This document shows positions 12,983 through 53,450 of a stretch of DNA of 64,000 nucleotides, one piece after another; the first letter of the stretch is position 1; each line of letters starts with the position of its first letter. The translations under genes and the position numbers were made by a program. This stretch comes from Gonatopus flavifemur (Eukaryota > Arthropoda > Insecta > Hymenoptera > Dryinidae), in assembly GCA_018340375.1 (NCBI GenBank), contig JAFFJZ010000001.1:57466001-57530000 (forward strand), written 5' to 3'. The notes beneath the pieces are model-generated. The model did no database searches and had not been told where the DNA came from. It saw only the letters and a program-made list of their open reading frames with translations.

Positions 12983-14074
12983 ATTTAAAAACATAGAGCG
13001 CTGTATTCGCGTGACTGTATAAAATCCCTAAAAATACTCCTACATTATAATGAATTTTGGTGAATGGCGTAAAATAACTATTACTATACAATGATGACTG
13101 ACTATTGATTCGATGAATTTTCAATCTATATCTTTTGGAATCCTTGATGACGATATTCACAAAAATCAGAGACAAAATATTTCTGCAAGAAGTTTTTCAT
13201 ATCTTTAGGACTTTATTTAACAACGTCGACGTTGTACCAAAGTCCTCTTTGATTTGGTTCCACGACTTTTTCTCTTCCTTCCTACCATTCTCTTTCCTCC
13301 ATCTTCTTCTCCTTCTCCTTCTGGTGCTTCTTTTTTTCTCTTTTTTCCATCAAGAATTCAATCCGGCTCGAGAGGACCCGGATACAAACCCTCGTGACCA
13401 TCGCTCTTCAAGCATGAGCTTGAAAACGAGTCACGGGCGAAGTCGTTTCCATTTTCTGTTTTTTTTCTCCCCTTTTTTTTCCTCTTGCTCTCGTGCTTCT
13501 TTTTCTTTTAGGCCTCGAGGTAATCCGATGTCTGTCTACCCATATGTATCGTATATGTGTACGTATGTGTATATCTCACGGATTTCTATCCGTATATATT
13601 TATATACACACGTGTGGTTTTGTATGTGCAAATGTTTTTGTCGATAACGCTTGAGCTTTCATACATGATATCAAAATTTCCCTTATTGATTTCTCTTTTC
13701 TTTTCTCCGGGTCGTGTATCGGATCTGTGTGGTTTTTCATTCGCGAATGTTCAATTTGTTCATTTTATTTTCCATGAACAAGAATTTTATAACTTCCTCG
13801 TGAATTTTCATTGTTCTAGTCTGGAAAGGGGGGATTTTTGAATGTATATAAAATTCGATGTTCTTCCGCGAGTAGTTTCAAATACATTGGGTATGAAATT
13901 TCTAAGCATGAATAATGAATTTCTATTCGAGTTCGTTGAATGATAAATCTCAGTTCATGGAAAATAAATCTCGTATTCTTGAGAGAAGTCAATATGCGTC
14001 ATGTATTATAATTATTTCTCATTATTGAATCTCTTGCTTGATCGGTACCTAAAAAGCATCAATTCAAATTAATT

Positions 14075-14314
14075 CACGGAAAAAAGAAAATGCAGGAATT
14101 TACCGTATAGGATGACAACGCGTCGCTTCTAGTCTTTAGATGGGAATTCTTATAAAATATATTGTCGAATTCTTCACATTATAAGTCAAATATAGATTTT
14201 TCTCTTATGATGTGAATTATTTGACAAGATATTTTGTAAAAATTTCCATTTAAAGGCTTGAAGCGACGCGTTGTCATCCTATACGGCAAATTTCTCCATT
14301 TTCTTTTTTTCGTG
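14075..14314. mobile_element. 240-bp palindromic MITE with CACGG-type ends
   Basis: The ends CACGGAAAAAAGAAAATG and, inverted, CACGAAAAAAAGAAAATG enclose arms that include a perfect 24-base inverted repeat (14106-14129 and 14260-14283) containing GATGACAACGCGTCGCTTC. The centre is AT-rich. No ORF and no clear target duplication were found. Confidence 0.7.
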
Positions 14315-15175
14315 TTGAAATTTCACAAAATTGTAAATTTGAATTTCATTCAGCGTAGACTCTTTGATACAATACATTTATTATATTCGTTTCTCAATTG
14401 TAAAGTGAAGACAGTATGTTAGCGAATTCAGTAAAGGATCATATAAATCTTTTATCAATTTTCTGAATTTTCAGTAAATTATACATATCACATTTTTATC
14501 AATCAATCGATATATTCCACGACAACCCCTGGAATCCTATACCCTACCAAATCAATTTTGAATTTACAATAAATACACGAACAAATTGTGTACATGGTTT
14601 TTCTTTCATTCGTAAAACAACGTCCTATAAATTCTTCAAAATATTTTTGATACACAAAATTAAATACAAACTTACATCGAAGATTCTATCGTTGAATCAA
14701 AATTCATCCCATGATGTAACTTGGTGATAAAAACCGACGGTTACCGTTGACAGTTTCGAAGATGTGTACGTGACTCCAAATTTCTTAGAGTGAAAAATTC
14801 ATAGTGTATTGTGAAAAAATCCTTTCTGAAGATTCAGAAAATGTAACTGAAATTCTTGACAGCCACTATTTTCTCAATTCTCACATGAATTCCACTAACC
14901 CTTGAGAAACTGAATTTTGGAGTGTATTCTGAAAATTCAGTCATGTTTTTCGAAATTCAGATGGAATTTTCTTGCAGTGTGAAAATCCTGTCGACAACAA
15001 GAGTGAGAATTACACACCATAAGAGTAAATTTTCACTCTTATTGTATTTTCCCTCGGAATTTGAAACAGTGAAAATTCACTGATTGCAGTGAAAGGTCGA
15101 TATTCACTGTTTTTCGTTGTGAAATCTCCCTGATTCCATTCAGTGGTCGACTTTGAACTGCAGAAATGATGAGAT

Positions 15176-15491
15176 CCCACACAGCACTCGTCGTCTTCAA
15201 GAGATATCTTCAGAAATAATTAATAACAACACAAGAAGTCTTATGCAACATGAATAGATATCTTTGAGAAGTCTTAAACTGTTCTTACTTCCAAAAGATA
15301 TCTTCAATAAAGTTTTCAGAAACCTTTTAGAATTCTCTACAAGACATCTTTCAGGAATTTCTAAAAGGTTTCTGAAAACGTTCTTAAAGATATCTTTTAG
15401 AAGTAGGAACAGTTTGAGACTTGTTGCATAAGGGTTCTTGCATTGTTCCTAATTATTTCTGAAGATTCCTTTTAGACGAGTGCTGTGTGGG
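15176..15491. mobile_element. 316-bp foldback MITE with CCCACACAGC ends
   Basis: CCCACACAGCACTCGTC at the left and GACGAGTGCTGTGTGGG at the right are perfect inverted repeats. Homology continues inward (AAATAATTA, TATGCAACA, AAACTGTTC, AAGATATCTT) to a short loop near 15335, so the whole unit can fold back. Target duplication was not identified. Confidence 0.75.
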
Positions 15492-17104
15492 GTTCCACTG
15501 ATTCAAATTTGTAGAGTGCAGTATTCTCACTCCAAGAAATTTGAAAAAGACGTAACGTTATTCATGTCATCCAATTACAGTTGATTGGAAATTTTCTGAT
15601 TGAATTTGTCGTAATGAAAAATGTACTCTTCTTCTATAAACATAAGTTGAATGGAATGAAGATCGTGTAACAGGAAGTTGTACGATGTTTGCGTTCCAAT
15701 GATGTTCTTGTTCAATTATTGGCAGACGCATCGATTGTTTTTAAGTGTAATTTTACGAAACGAGATACGAGTTTTTGAAGATACTATACTACTCGGGAGC
15801 ATGGTATCCCAAAGCGAGCATAAATATAATTACTGTGTTGACATTTTTAGAAGAAATTATAGCTGAATAACTTGATACATATGAACTTTTATTGACCCTG
15901 ATATGTACCTCTGTCCGATGAATCGTGAACGTCGAACGCTCGTTTCAGTTTTCTTATGATCAGAATTTACGAAAATCTATTCTCTATATTGAGCTTATAT
16001 GCCATCTGTTTGTTACGAATTGTTTCTTGTTCTTTTTTTGTTAATATTCTCGTTGCACGTTGTCTACACGTCTTTGAACGTCGAAGGTCACTTTTTCGGA
16101 ATATAAGCACTTTTCATATCGCCTCGCATATTGTTTTATCTGCTTCGTAATCAAACTTTATGATTCGACTTTTGTTATATCTATAGAAGAACTTTCTTTT
16201 CTGATTATTTCTCTTGACTTTTGTTCTCGAATTTAATAGAATAAGATTCTATTATTTTAGTCAGTTCATATACCACGTTACATTCAAAATAAATTGATCA
16301 ATCAAATCGATAAAGACAACATTATACGAAAATGAAGCGTCATCAATAATTCTCGATATTTCACATTCCAAATATTAATAAAATTCCCAATAAATGTAAT
16401 ATCAATGATAAAAAATATTCAATCCCTCGAAAAAGGCGTTTCCTATCTTCTCCATTTCAACAAATAAACAACACATAACAGCGATACTGAATATTGTAAT
16501 TCAATCTAATAGTAAAAAATTGGAAATAATTTAATAACCAACACCATTATCTTTTCTTTTTTAAATCCTTCTTTCTCTTCCTCTCTCTCCCTCTCTGTCT
16601 TTTTTTTTCCTTCAAATAGTAGTCTTCGTTAAGCAATCCACAAAGTTATCGATTTCCATCGTTCATCGAATTCTTCTCTCGTTCACGCCGTGTGATTTAC
16701 AATGACTATGTATGACTGAAAATGGTTAATAGATCACGATACAACACAATTAATACAATGGCTTTGTCGCTTGCATCTTTATACACATATTTTTTTTTTT
16801 TTAAATGTACTCAATTTTCACCTACAGGGTTTTTGACTGGATTTTAATATTATTATTTTTGTTAATTATTATTCTCTCTCTCTTGTCAACGATGTCAAGT
16901 TTCTTTTAACACGACCTTATTGTACGCGAGTATCATAAAACACATATTTTCATGTATAATATCTTCACGTGACGACAATATAACCCTTTTTCTCTTTAGG
17001 TACTTATGTTTCTACCTAACTATAATCCAGCATCCGCCGCATGGACACGTATATCTTTTTTCTCTCATAATTTCTTTTGTATCCGTTATCATTTTTAATC
17101 GATC

Positions 17105-17222
17105 GATCTATTCATCTGCCTATCTAAATGCCAGTCTATAACAAATCTTGCTAGCCATCTATCTAACTATCTATCTATCTACCTATTCATCTATGTACGT
17201 TTCTATCTAAAATTCTATCTAC
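17105..17222. repeat. CTAT tetranucleotide microsatellite (degenerate)
   Basis: Repeated CTAT/CTAC/CTAA units, best preserved at about 17156-17185. Confidence 0.75.
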
Positions 17223-17959
17223 GCTTTACTCTATTTCGAGGGTATCCATATTTTTTTACTTTTATGTTTTTTTTTTTTCCTTATTCGTTCTGTATATAGT
17301 TTTAGTTCTGTATATTAGCGATTAGTAATTTCACATGGTTTCCATTTTCTTTTACTTCTTTCGTGTAATATCAATACATCATACAAGTTATATATCTACA
17401 AGACTCGTTGGTCGTCGCAATTTTGAAACGCTCGTCTCGCGGAGCTCCCGTTGGATGATCGATATATATATATTTATAGATTTGTTTTTTTTGTTTTTTT
17501 TAATCGTAGGAGAAGCAAAATCGTATTCTCCCATTCCTGGACTCTACGAAAAATAAGAGTACAGTCCAGAATTGAGCTTAACTTTATATTCTCTACCGTT
17601 ATTATTCTTATGGGAATATTTCAATCCGATGAAATTCTCATACGTATATCTTTTACTTTCTTTTGCATGAATTTGGGACAAGAGGGTGGAGAAGGTGGGC
17701 GATTGGGGGGGAGGGAGGGTTTGAAAGGAATCAAGTGAAACTTTTTTTAGACGAGCATTTTCTTTTCTGCCTCCTTGAGTTCTGGAAAAAAGAATCGCGG
17801 GAGGCTTGTGACGATCTTAATGTATATATATATATGTATATATGGCTATCAAAACGACATCAGGCTGCTTCTCGTCATTTTTTTTCTGTTTTTCTATCTT
17901 TTTTTCTTTATTCTTTACGCATATGTATGTAAGTGTATATAAAATGCGTCACATTTCAA

Positions 17960-18100
17960 ACACACACACATATATATACATACATACACATATATTTTTT
18001 TATATATAATATCTTAAAATGGTATGGATGTCATGTATGTATGACATATACATACATATATACACATATTTTTATCTAATATATATATATGTATATATAA
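17960..18100. repeat. CA/TA compound microsatellite
   Basis: CACACACA is followed by TATATACATACATACACATATAT-type units. A short palindromic ATGTATGTATGACATATACATACAT region lies near 18030-18057. Confidence 0.8.
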
Positions 18101-19955
18101 TTAGTAATGAACATGGTAACAAATAATGAAACATTGAAAAAATTGCGTAATATACAAACTAAGTGTTCTTTCTGTTCCTCTGTAAATTCTTTTCTCTTAT
18201 TTCTTGTTTTTATATAATTATCGCATTGTTGTTTTTTTTCTCTTATATTGGTATTCGCACGTTACATTCCCTCATTCGTACACCTACATCCATACGTATC
18301 AACATTCATAGACACACATCGCATCAACATTCTCTTATATCAGTCAAGCTTAACTTATTACATAGGTACGGTATCGTTACTTTACTAAACGCGTGCGTTT
18401 CGTTAATTTATTTGGCCACTGAACATTTAAAAATTCAATAATCTTTTCGTTTCTTCTTTTTTTTCTTTCTATTTTCTCCTCTCCTCTCTTCACATCGTGT
18501 CTTCATTATCACTCTTCTCCTATTGAATAGGGTTAGTCTTTTTAAGAGTACAACTCTTCGTATTCTATTATCCTATTTTTTTTCCTTCGACTATATTCCT
18601 CTTACCGCATAAAGCGCGATCCACTGTTGTTCATTCTCTTCTCACTTTCCCTCGAATAGTCATCGTTAATCTCGCAACTCAATGATAATAGCCAAGACGA
18701 AAAACGATGTTAATGGTTAATAATAATTTCCAAAATCTACTCAACTTGTCAACCGTTCTGTTCAACCGAAATTCAAAATCCGCATCGATTGTTCATTCAT
18801 ATTCGTTAATGGAATAGGTCAGAGATGAAATTTGCTTAATTTATAATTCAGCACCCAAATCGGGAAGGAGCGAACAGAACGATAAACTTTATCCTCGCTG
18901 AAACTTGCCGAAATCACGTATTCAATTTGAACTGTGCTTCTTTCGTTCTGTATATTCTCATTCTCTGTTTCCCTCTCATGAAGATCCTCAAACATTGGAT
19001 TGGCATACCGGATATGGTAAGTGAATTCATCGTTGATTGTATTTATCATATAAACTTGAATTTTGATTATACGATGCGGTTGGGACGAAGATTAAAAGAA
19101 TCATCATCATCGTGTTACAGAGTTACAATTTTATGATCATGCGTCTTGTAAGTTCATTAAATTCGTTCAGCTTTATGGATCACAAATCCGAGAGAATTCA
19201 TATAAAAATATGATGTTATTCTTGTCAGTTATTATATTATGCTTCGTTCGAGGGACGACTAACTAGTTCGACTTCGAGGAAGGAGTGTATGAGAATACAA
19301 AAAACTGCATATGAAAATTTATAATTATAATCAGAATTTGTTCGTTCTGAGTAATCAAATTTCGATGAATCATATTTCGTTGTCTTATCCGGATGTCATC
19401 GTTTCTCGTCTCGCCAACTACTTTCGCATAACTTCTTCATAATCTATCATGCTTCGAGAAGAAAAATCCGTAAGAAACTAGATTTTATTCGAACGGTATT
19501 ATCGACGATAATGAAAATGCATAAAATTTTGGCAGTGTTTAAACGTTTCCGTAGAAACGATTGTTCGTTGATTATTGAATACGAATATCAATATTTTTAT
19601 ACTATTATCGTTAATCGTTACAGTGTACTATCATCCATAATATCTAATCTTTGACTAAATTTTCCGTTGAAGAGGAGAACGATGATTCATCTTTCAAAAG
19701 CAAAATCGATTACGACCACCCGTCGACGTTGAAGATCTTAACTTCATTTGATTGATTAAACGATGACGATACAGACCGACACCCACGATAGAGGAATCCA
19801 GAAAAGAAATGCAAAACGAATGATACAATTCGATAATGATTTAAAATCACTATCACTCGAATGTTTATCCGTCGTTTATAATTACCTTCCGCACGAGAAA
19901 CGTGGGTCAGTTTTTGAAATCTTTCTCTATACCTGGAAGTATCGCGCTTTACACT

Positions 19956-19977
19956 TTTATTCAATCTAGCATTTATT
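19956..19977 (-). terminator. Proximal polyadenylation signals for luna
   Basis: On the minus strand two AATAAA hexamers (plus-strand tttatt at 19972-19977 and 19956-19961) lie 37-60 bases after the luna stop codon. They are well placed for a very short 3' UTR. In AT-rich DNA such hexamers are common, so their use is unproven and a distal site is possible. Confidence 0.35.
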
Positions 19978-20013
19978 TCAATCCTAGGTCAATGTTCACT
20001 ATAAGACCTTTGA

Positions 20014-48235
<28,222 letters not shown>

Positions 48236-51200
48236 CTGAAAGCATAGACAAAAGAGGTTCGTTAGAGATATCCTGAACTCCTCCAATATCTCACCAAGTA
48301 GCTTGTTGCAAGACCCGCTACTGATAGATTCTATTCATTTAAACATAGAATTCCGTAGAACGAAAAACTTGAATGGAGCTCCGAGCTGTTTTCGTTGAAT
48401 TTTACAAACGTAGTTGAAAAGTTATCCTTTTCAATGGTGTTAAATTTATAATAATATCAAGAAAACTTGACTTCTCAACAACAAATTCAAGATTGCAAGA
48501 AGAATTACAGTTTGAAATCTATTTAAATATCACATTCAAAGTCCCCTTCATTTTTCACAACATCATCCGAACAATGTGAGGTTGGCACTTTCAACCTCGT
48601 CAACTGTGAAACAAAGCCAAAATTATATCACTCAGAAATCTCGTTACCTTGCATAGAACAAAGGTGGCTCGCGATATAGCGTCTGTACAGCTATCCGTGA
48701 GAGTTAACAAAATTGGCTTAGAACTTGTTGCTTTGATTGAGTTTGTTCGTGAAAGAAGATGTAACTTTGAATACGTATATCGCATGTGCATACAATTACG
48801 ATGTATAAGAAAAATGTATCTCTATATAAAAAGTATACCACTTGTCTTGGAGTCTCGATAGCAGCGAGCGGAAAGCCACCCCTACCAACACCGACATCAC
48901 CATCAAAAGACAGCCTCAATTAATTATTAGCTACCAAGATACTTTCTTTAGCGTTATGGTGAATCATACCTCTTCCCCCATCTCCCTATCATAACGCTCT
49001 TTCATGCCTCGAGCTATGGAAGATGATCCAGACGAGTTAGTTCTTTGTGTTCTTCGAGGTATTTTCCTTCGAATCTCGCTTCACCCATTTATTACCCGCA
49101 CTAACGACTACCAACACCACCGCTCTTCTTACCTCCGAGCAATGTTTGCACGAACGAAACCACTTATCTAAGTCTTGACCCACAACCACAGGTGATAGAT
49201 TCATTTCTTCTTTATCATACACCTTACAAGATTTCACTGGAAAGTTCAAAAACTATTCCTCAACTGCACGGGGCGAGGAGAAGTACTTTAGTTTTATCAG
49301 AAACGCTTCGGGTTTCATCGATGATAGATTTTTATATTCTCGGCGAATTATTGATGAAATCACTCGAGTTATGTAACTGATATTCTGTACGTAGACTGGG
49401 AGACTTGCCAATTATCGTAACGTTGATCCAACTATCCGACGTGGTCATTTCTCGCGGGAGTAATGTGATATTTCGACGTGACACGCTACGGATACAATTG
49501 TTTGACACGCTTGGTTGCGTATTGGTATATCGGTTCCTGGTAGGATTTTTCTTCAAGCTCGATTGAGTCGAGGGATTCCATGGATAAACTTCGAATTTGA
49601 AGCCGTGATAAACTGATCAAGAGGTATCGATGAGGTATCAAAAAAATCATCAGTAATTCTGACACAAGTCAATCCTGTAAACATACTTTTTGTCTAGATT
49701 TAAGAACCGACGTGAGCAAAGCAAAAGCTAGATTTATAACTTCCGGTGGAGCCATTTATCCACATCGGCAAGACCTCATGCTCCGTCCCATTGGGATACC
49801 ATGGCAGCATTTGTGTACGAGTTTTGAATGAATCTGTGTAATCAAAGTTATTACAAATACCAGGGAGTTCGACAAGCTGTACACTATAACGGTAGGTATA
49901 ACGTAAACTTCCCAGTTATCGAACGAACTCATCCATCATTGTCCATCGCGAATGATTAGATAGTTCTCAAGTAAAATCGCTGTACCAATATTGATACATG
50001 ACAGATCTATCAACGATCCCTCAATGACATATGTTGGGAAAGGTGTGGGAACATCTCAACCGCCAAACTATGACCGATCAAACTTTGCAAGACTATTTTA
50101 CATTCACCTGTAGTCAGAAAAATTATTCTCTACGCGTGCACGAAGTTATACCACTAGACTATCCATAAAATATTCTAGATATATTCACGATTATATATTC
50201 ACGTTCGGAATATTTTATTGAAACTTTGAAAAATCGATGCGAAGACTTTGCCTCCGTAAGTCTTCTATTAGAATGTAAACGCAATGTAACTTTGAAAGCA
50301 GATTCATGATTGTTTCTCTTAGAATAACAGATTATTCAGCATTTTCAATTATTCTTCACAATCCGATGAATATATATATCTTGTGAACATTTCCTTCATG
50401 GAGTTCTAAAAACGTTTTTCCAATGAAACTAAATTTAGAGAAAGCTCAAAGAATTTTGTTTATAAAGAAATTTTTTATAGTGCAGCGATTCATGCTTTGG
50501 CACGGATGGAGATATAATCTACAAATTCCAGGGAATCTTAGGCAAGGAACACCTTGAATAATTTTCACGGGAATACTCTGTGTTTCTAATGAATTTCTAA
50601 TAAATTAGAATATTTAATAACGAGCTGCAAGCTGTTATCAGATTCTGCCCATCTATTACACGTTGAAAAATTGATCTCAAGCGCTTACACGAGAGTTGCG
50701 AATTTCTCACATTCCAGAAGTGAACGAAGCAGAAGGGATTAATAGCTCCAAAGTATGTAATGTTATTACGGTATCAATTGACCGCTGCATTCCATGTTTC
50801 ATATTTCCGATGCCACGAGATTTTCACAAGAATAGTTGGGATATTTATTAATCTATTTCATAAAATATACTGTTTAGAGACTAGAGATTCTTATTACATC
50901 GATGTTCCAGAACAGGTTGCTCGACGACGTCATTTCCCAACTTGAGAGATAAGAAACTCGTTTTTCTTCCCAAAGTAATTGGACGGGCTCTCATACACGA
51001 TGAAAATGAGAATGAAGGTTTGCTTTATCTAAAAATAAATTCAATCTTTCAATGTCAAATTTCTAAATTTTATCTGCAATTCACATCGAAATTTTACATG
51101 ATGTCACAATGAATCTATATGATTGCAGATAGAATCTATTCGTAACCGAACAAGAACTCAGAGCAAAGTTCATTCGAGTAATACTCTGTTTCTAGTTGTG

Positions 51201-52949
51201 TAGATCTTGTAGGTATAGTGAATAATATAATACTGCTTGATTATTCTCTCTCGATCGTGAATCTCTTATGCCAGAGGCTTCGTTGAGTTTACAAGAGAGT
51301 TGTTGATATCTCGATGCGATAAGAAAGTTCTGACACTGCCGCGTATTGTGCACGAATATTGCTTGCAGATTTGCATTTTATTGGCGACGAAATTTCACAT
51401 TATTACGTTCAAACGCTCGAGCTGCGGGTATAGGAATATTTTCATTATTTTTCATCTACGGAAATTGGATTGGTGAGACTCGCGTTGAACATTGAATTCA
51501 AAATTTATCTGTCTCGGTTATCAAACTTTAACTGATTGGGAGAATATGAGAATCATAGTTCTTTGAATCTATTCAGGAATATCAGAACTCGTGACTCGTC
51601 AAAGCGATTGGCTTCATCTTATCATCTTCATATGAAAGATTCCCAATCTACTTCAAAAGAAACTATAATTATACTTTTACGTAATCGAAACATCCTCATA
51701 AATAGAAATATATTTGTTCTATTTGTTTGATGTAAAAAGCCGCATGGAAAGGATGAAATGAGTTTGGTATATATAGACAACAGATTCTACGAGATAAACG
51801 GTATCTTAAGACCAAGAAGTACTTCATTTCTTCCACCAGTATTATGTGGCATGAGCATCGAACAAACAAGAAAGAGTATAATAGCGAGGAAGAGAAGTTG
51901 CTTGGAAATAGACCTGTGATATGAAAACAAAAAAAAACCTAAATAAAAAAAGGAAATAAGGAAGAAGACATCGAAGATGAGTTGGATCTCGTAAAGTCTT
52001 TATCAGTTCTGTGGTTGTGGAATCTCCACACAGAACAATTCTCTTTGCCATGAACACTTCTTTCCATCTTTCTCTTCTCATCGGACGGCATCTACTTCTC
52101 TATAGTTCATAAAAGCTGAAATTTCACGTTACTTATCCCCATTGGGCTTGGGAGTTCGACAGTAATGATTTCAGAACTCCGAGAGGACGACCTGGCTGTA
52201 ACAGTAAAATAAACTCTCTCTCTTCTCAAGGAAAAGCTTCTTAAAGTGTAACGTTAGGACACACAACCGTGGAGAGGACAAGGCACAAAAAGATGAGGAA
52301 GTAGCGATGGTATGAGCGAAGAGGGTAGACAGGAAGAAAAAGAAGAGTAGAAGCTACTCCCCAGCTCAAGAAGATAATCTTCCGGTTATTTTTCTCTTAC
52401 TCGTTGCTAGACGTTCCACGTGCTAGATGTTCATCTTTCTTTATTCTTTCCTTCCTTCCCCTAACACATCCGTGAACCTGAAGTTCTGCAGTAATTCCGC
52501 AGGACTGTCATTAACAGAGCCTACGTTGCTCTCGTGGCTCGCTCGAGAGAAAATGAATGATAACCCAGACTGATTGTGAGAGTCTCTCTTGTGCATGCGC
52601 AAGCGCAAAATCGTCAATGCTCTTCAGACCTCCTGCAGAGACCACCACGGTGGCAGCCTGCCAGGTCGTTAAAGAGATTCTTGCAACTTTAAGGGTGCCG
52701 TAAACCCGCGAATTTATCTCACCTTCTCCTTCTTCTTCCACCTTTTTCCTTGGCTCAAGTAGAATATTCTTGCGCTTCTTCTCTTAACTTCCTTTCTCTA
52801 CGATTGCCTCTGTTTTTTTTGCCCTTGCCATTTATATGGCTCTGTACGATAATTAAAATTCGAACCCATCAGATGTTTCGGTACGTGCTAAGGACCTTCT
52901 TCGTCTCCCCCAAACTTCAGGTTTAGAAGAACTTCGTATTCAATCTCCT

Positions 52950-53450
52950 GGAAATCTAATACCCAAAGAAAAGGTCTTGATTCCCCTCGATGACCGTTCG
53001 TACAGGAGGAAGCGTGGAAGAAAATGGTCTTCGGATGAGGCTAACCGCGAAAGAAATCTCAAAGAATGCGAGCGATCTTTGAAAACGATGACATCGACGC
53101 AACGATGACGACGACGACAACGAGTTTTTGCTCGATTTGCTCGAGAGCGGAGGGAAGATTGCGACCTACGGCGGTAACGATGTCTCCGAGAACGACAACA
53201 ACGGAGCCGAAAGACGGTTAGGGAAAAGTGAAGGAGAAAAAGAGACCGGTTATACAACGACACGCGGAGATGTAGCATACGCGTATAGATACCTCGCAGG
53301 TATACGACGAAGAACGCGTATGCACGCGCGCGCGCGCGTACATTGTTGGTTTTGCTCGGAAGTCGAGAAGGCATTTTGGCATTGACTGTACGACGAAGAC
53401 TACGACAACGACGAAAGCCAGTTAGTTTGCGGTTCTTCCAGGAATTTGAA
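52950..53450. other. CpG-rich tract with CGA/ACG repeats
   Basis: It is rich in GACGACGAC, CGACAACG and a CG run (53325-53338), in contrast to AT-rich surroundings. A 144-codon Arg/Ser-rich minus-strand frame crosses it but looks like a by-product of the CpG words. It could be a promoter or 5' UTR region of an alternative luna transcript; this is inference. Confidence 0.35.
53321..53338. repeat. CG dinucleotide microsatellite
   Basis: An alternating CG run preceded by GCA. Alternating CG can adopt Z-DNA. Confidence 0.8.

Larger units (their letters stand above)
4900..19955. other. 15-kb pyrimidine-rich, microsatellite-rich tract downstream of luna
   Basis: No ORF here has convincing coding character. 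T runs of eight or more are frequent on the plus strand (for example near 7570, 8140, 8590, 12455, 13460, 16790, 17265, 17490, 18230), whereas long A runs are rare (one near 10095). Pyrimidine words such as CTTTTCTTT are common. The tract could be an extended luna 3' UTR, an unannotated transcript, or intergenic DNA. Two MITEs lie at 14075-14314 and 15176-15491. Confidence 0.5.

Noticed and set aside
52940..53374. 144-codon minus-strand frame with ATG
   Set aside because: Its Arg/Ser-rich composition follows from CGA/ACG repeat words. It has no domain, and a CG microsatellite lies inside it.
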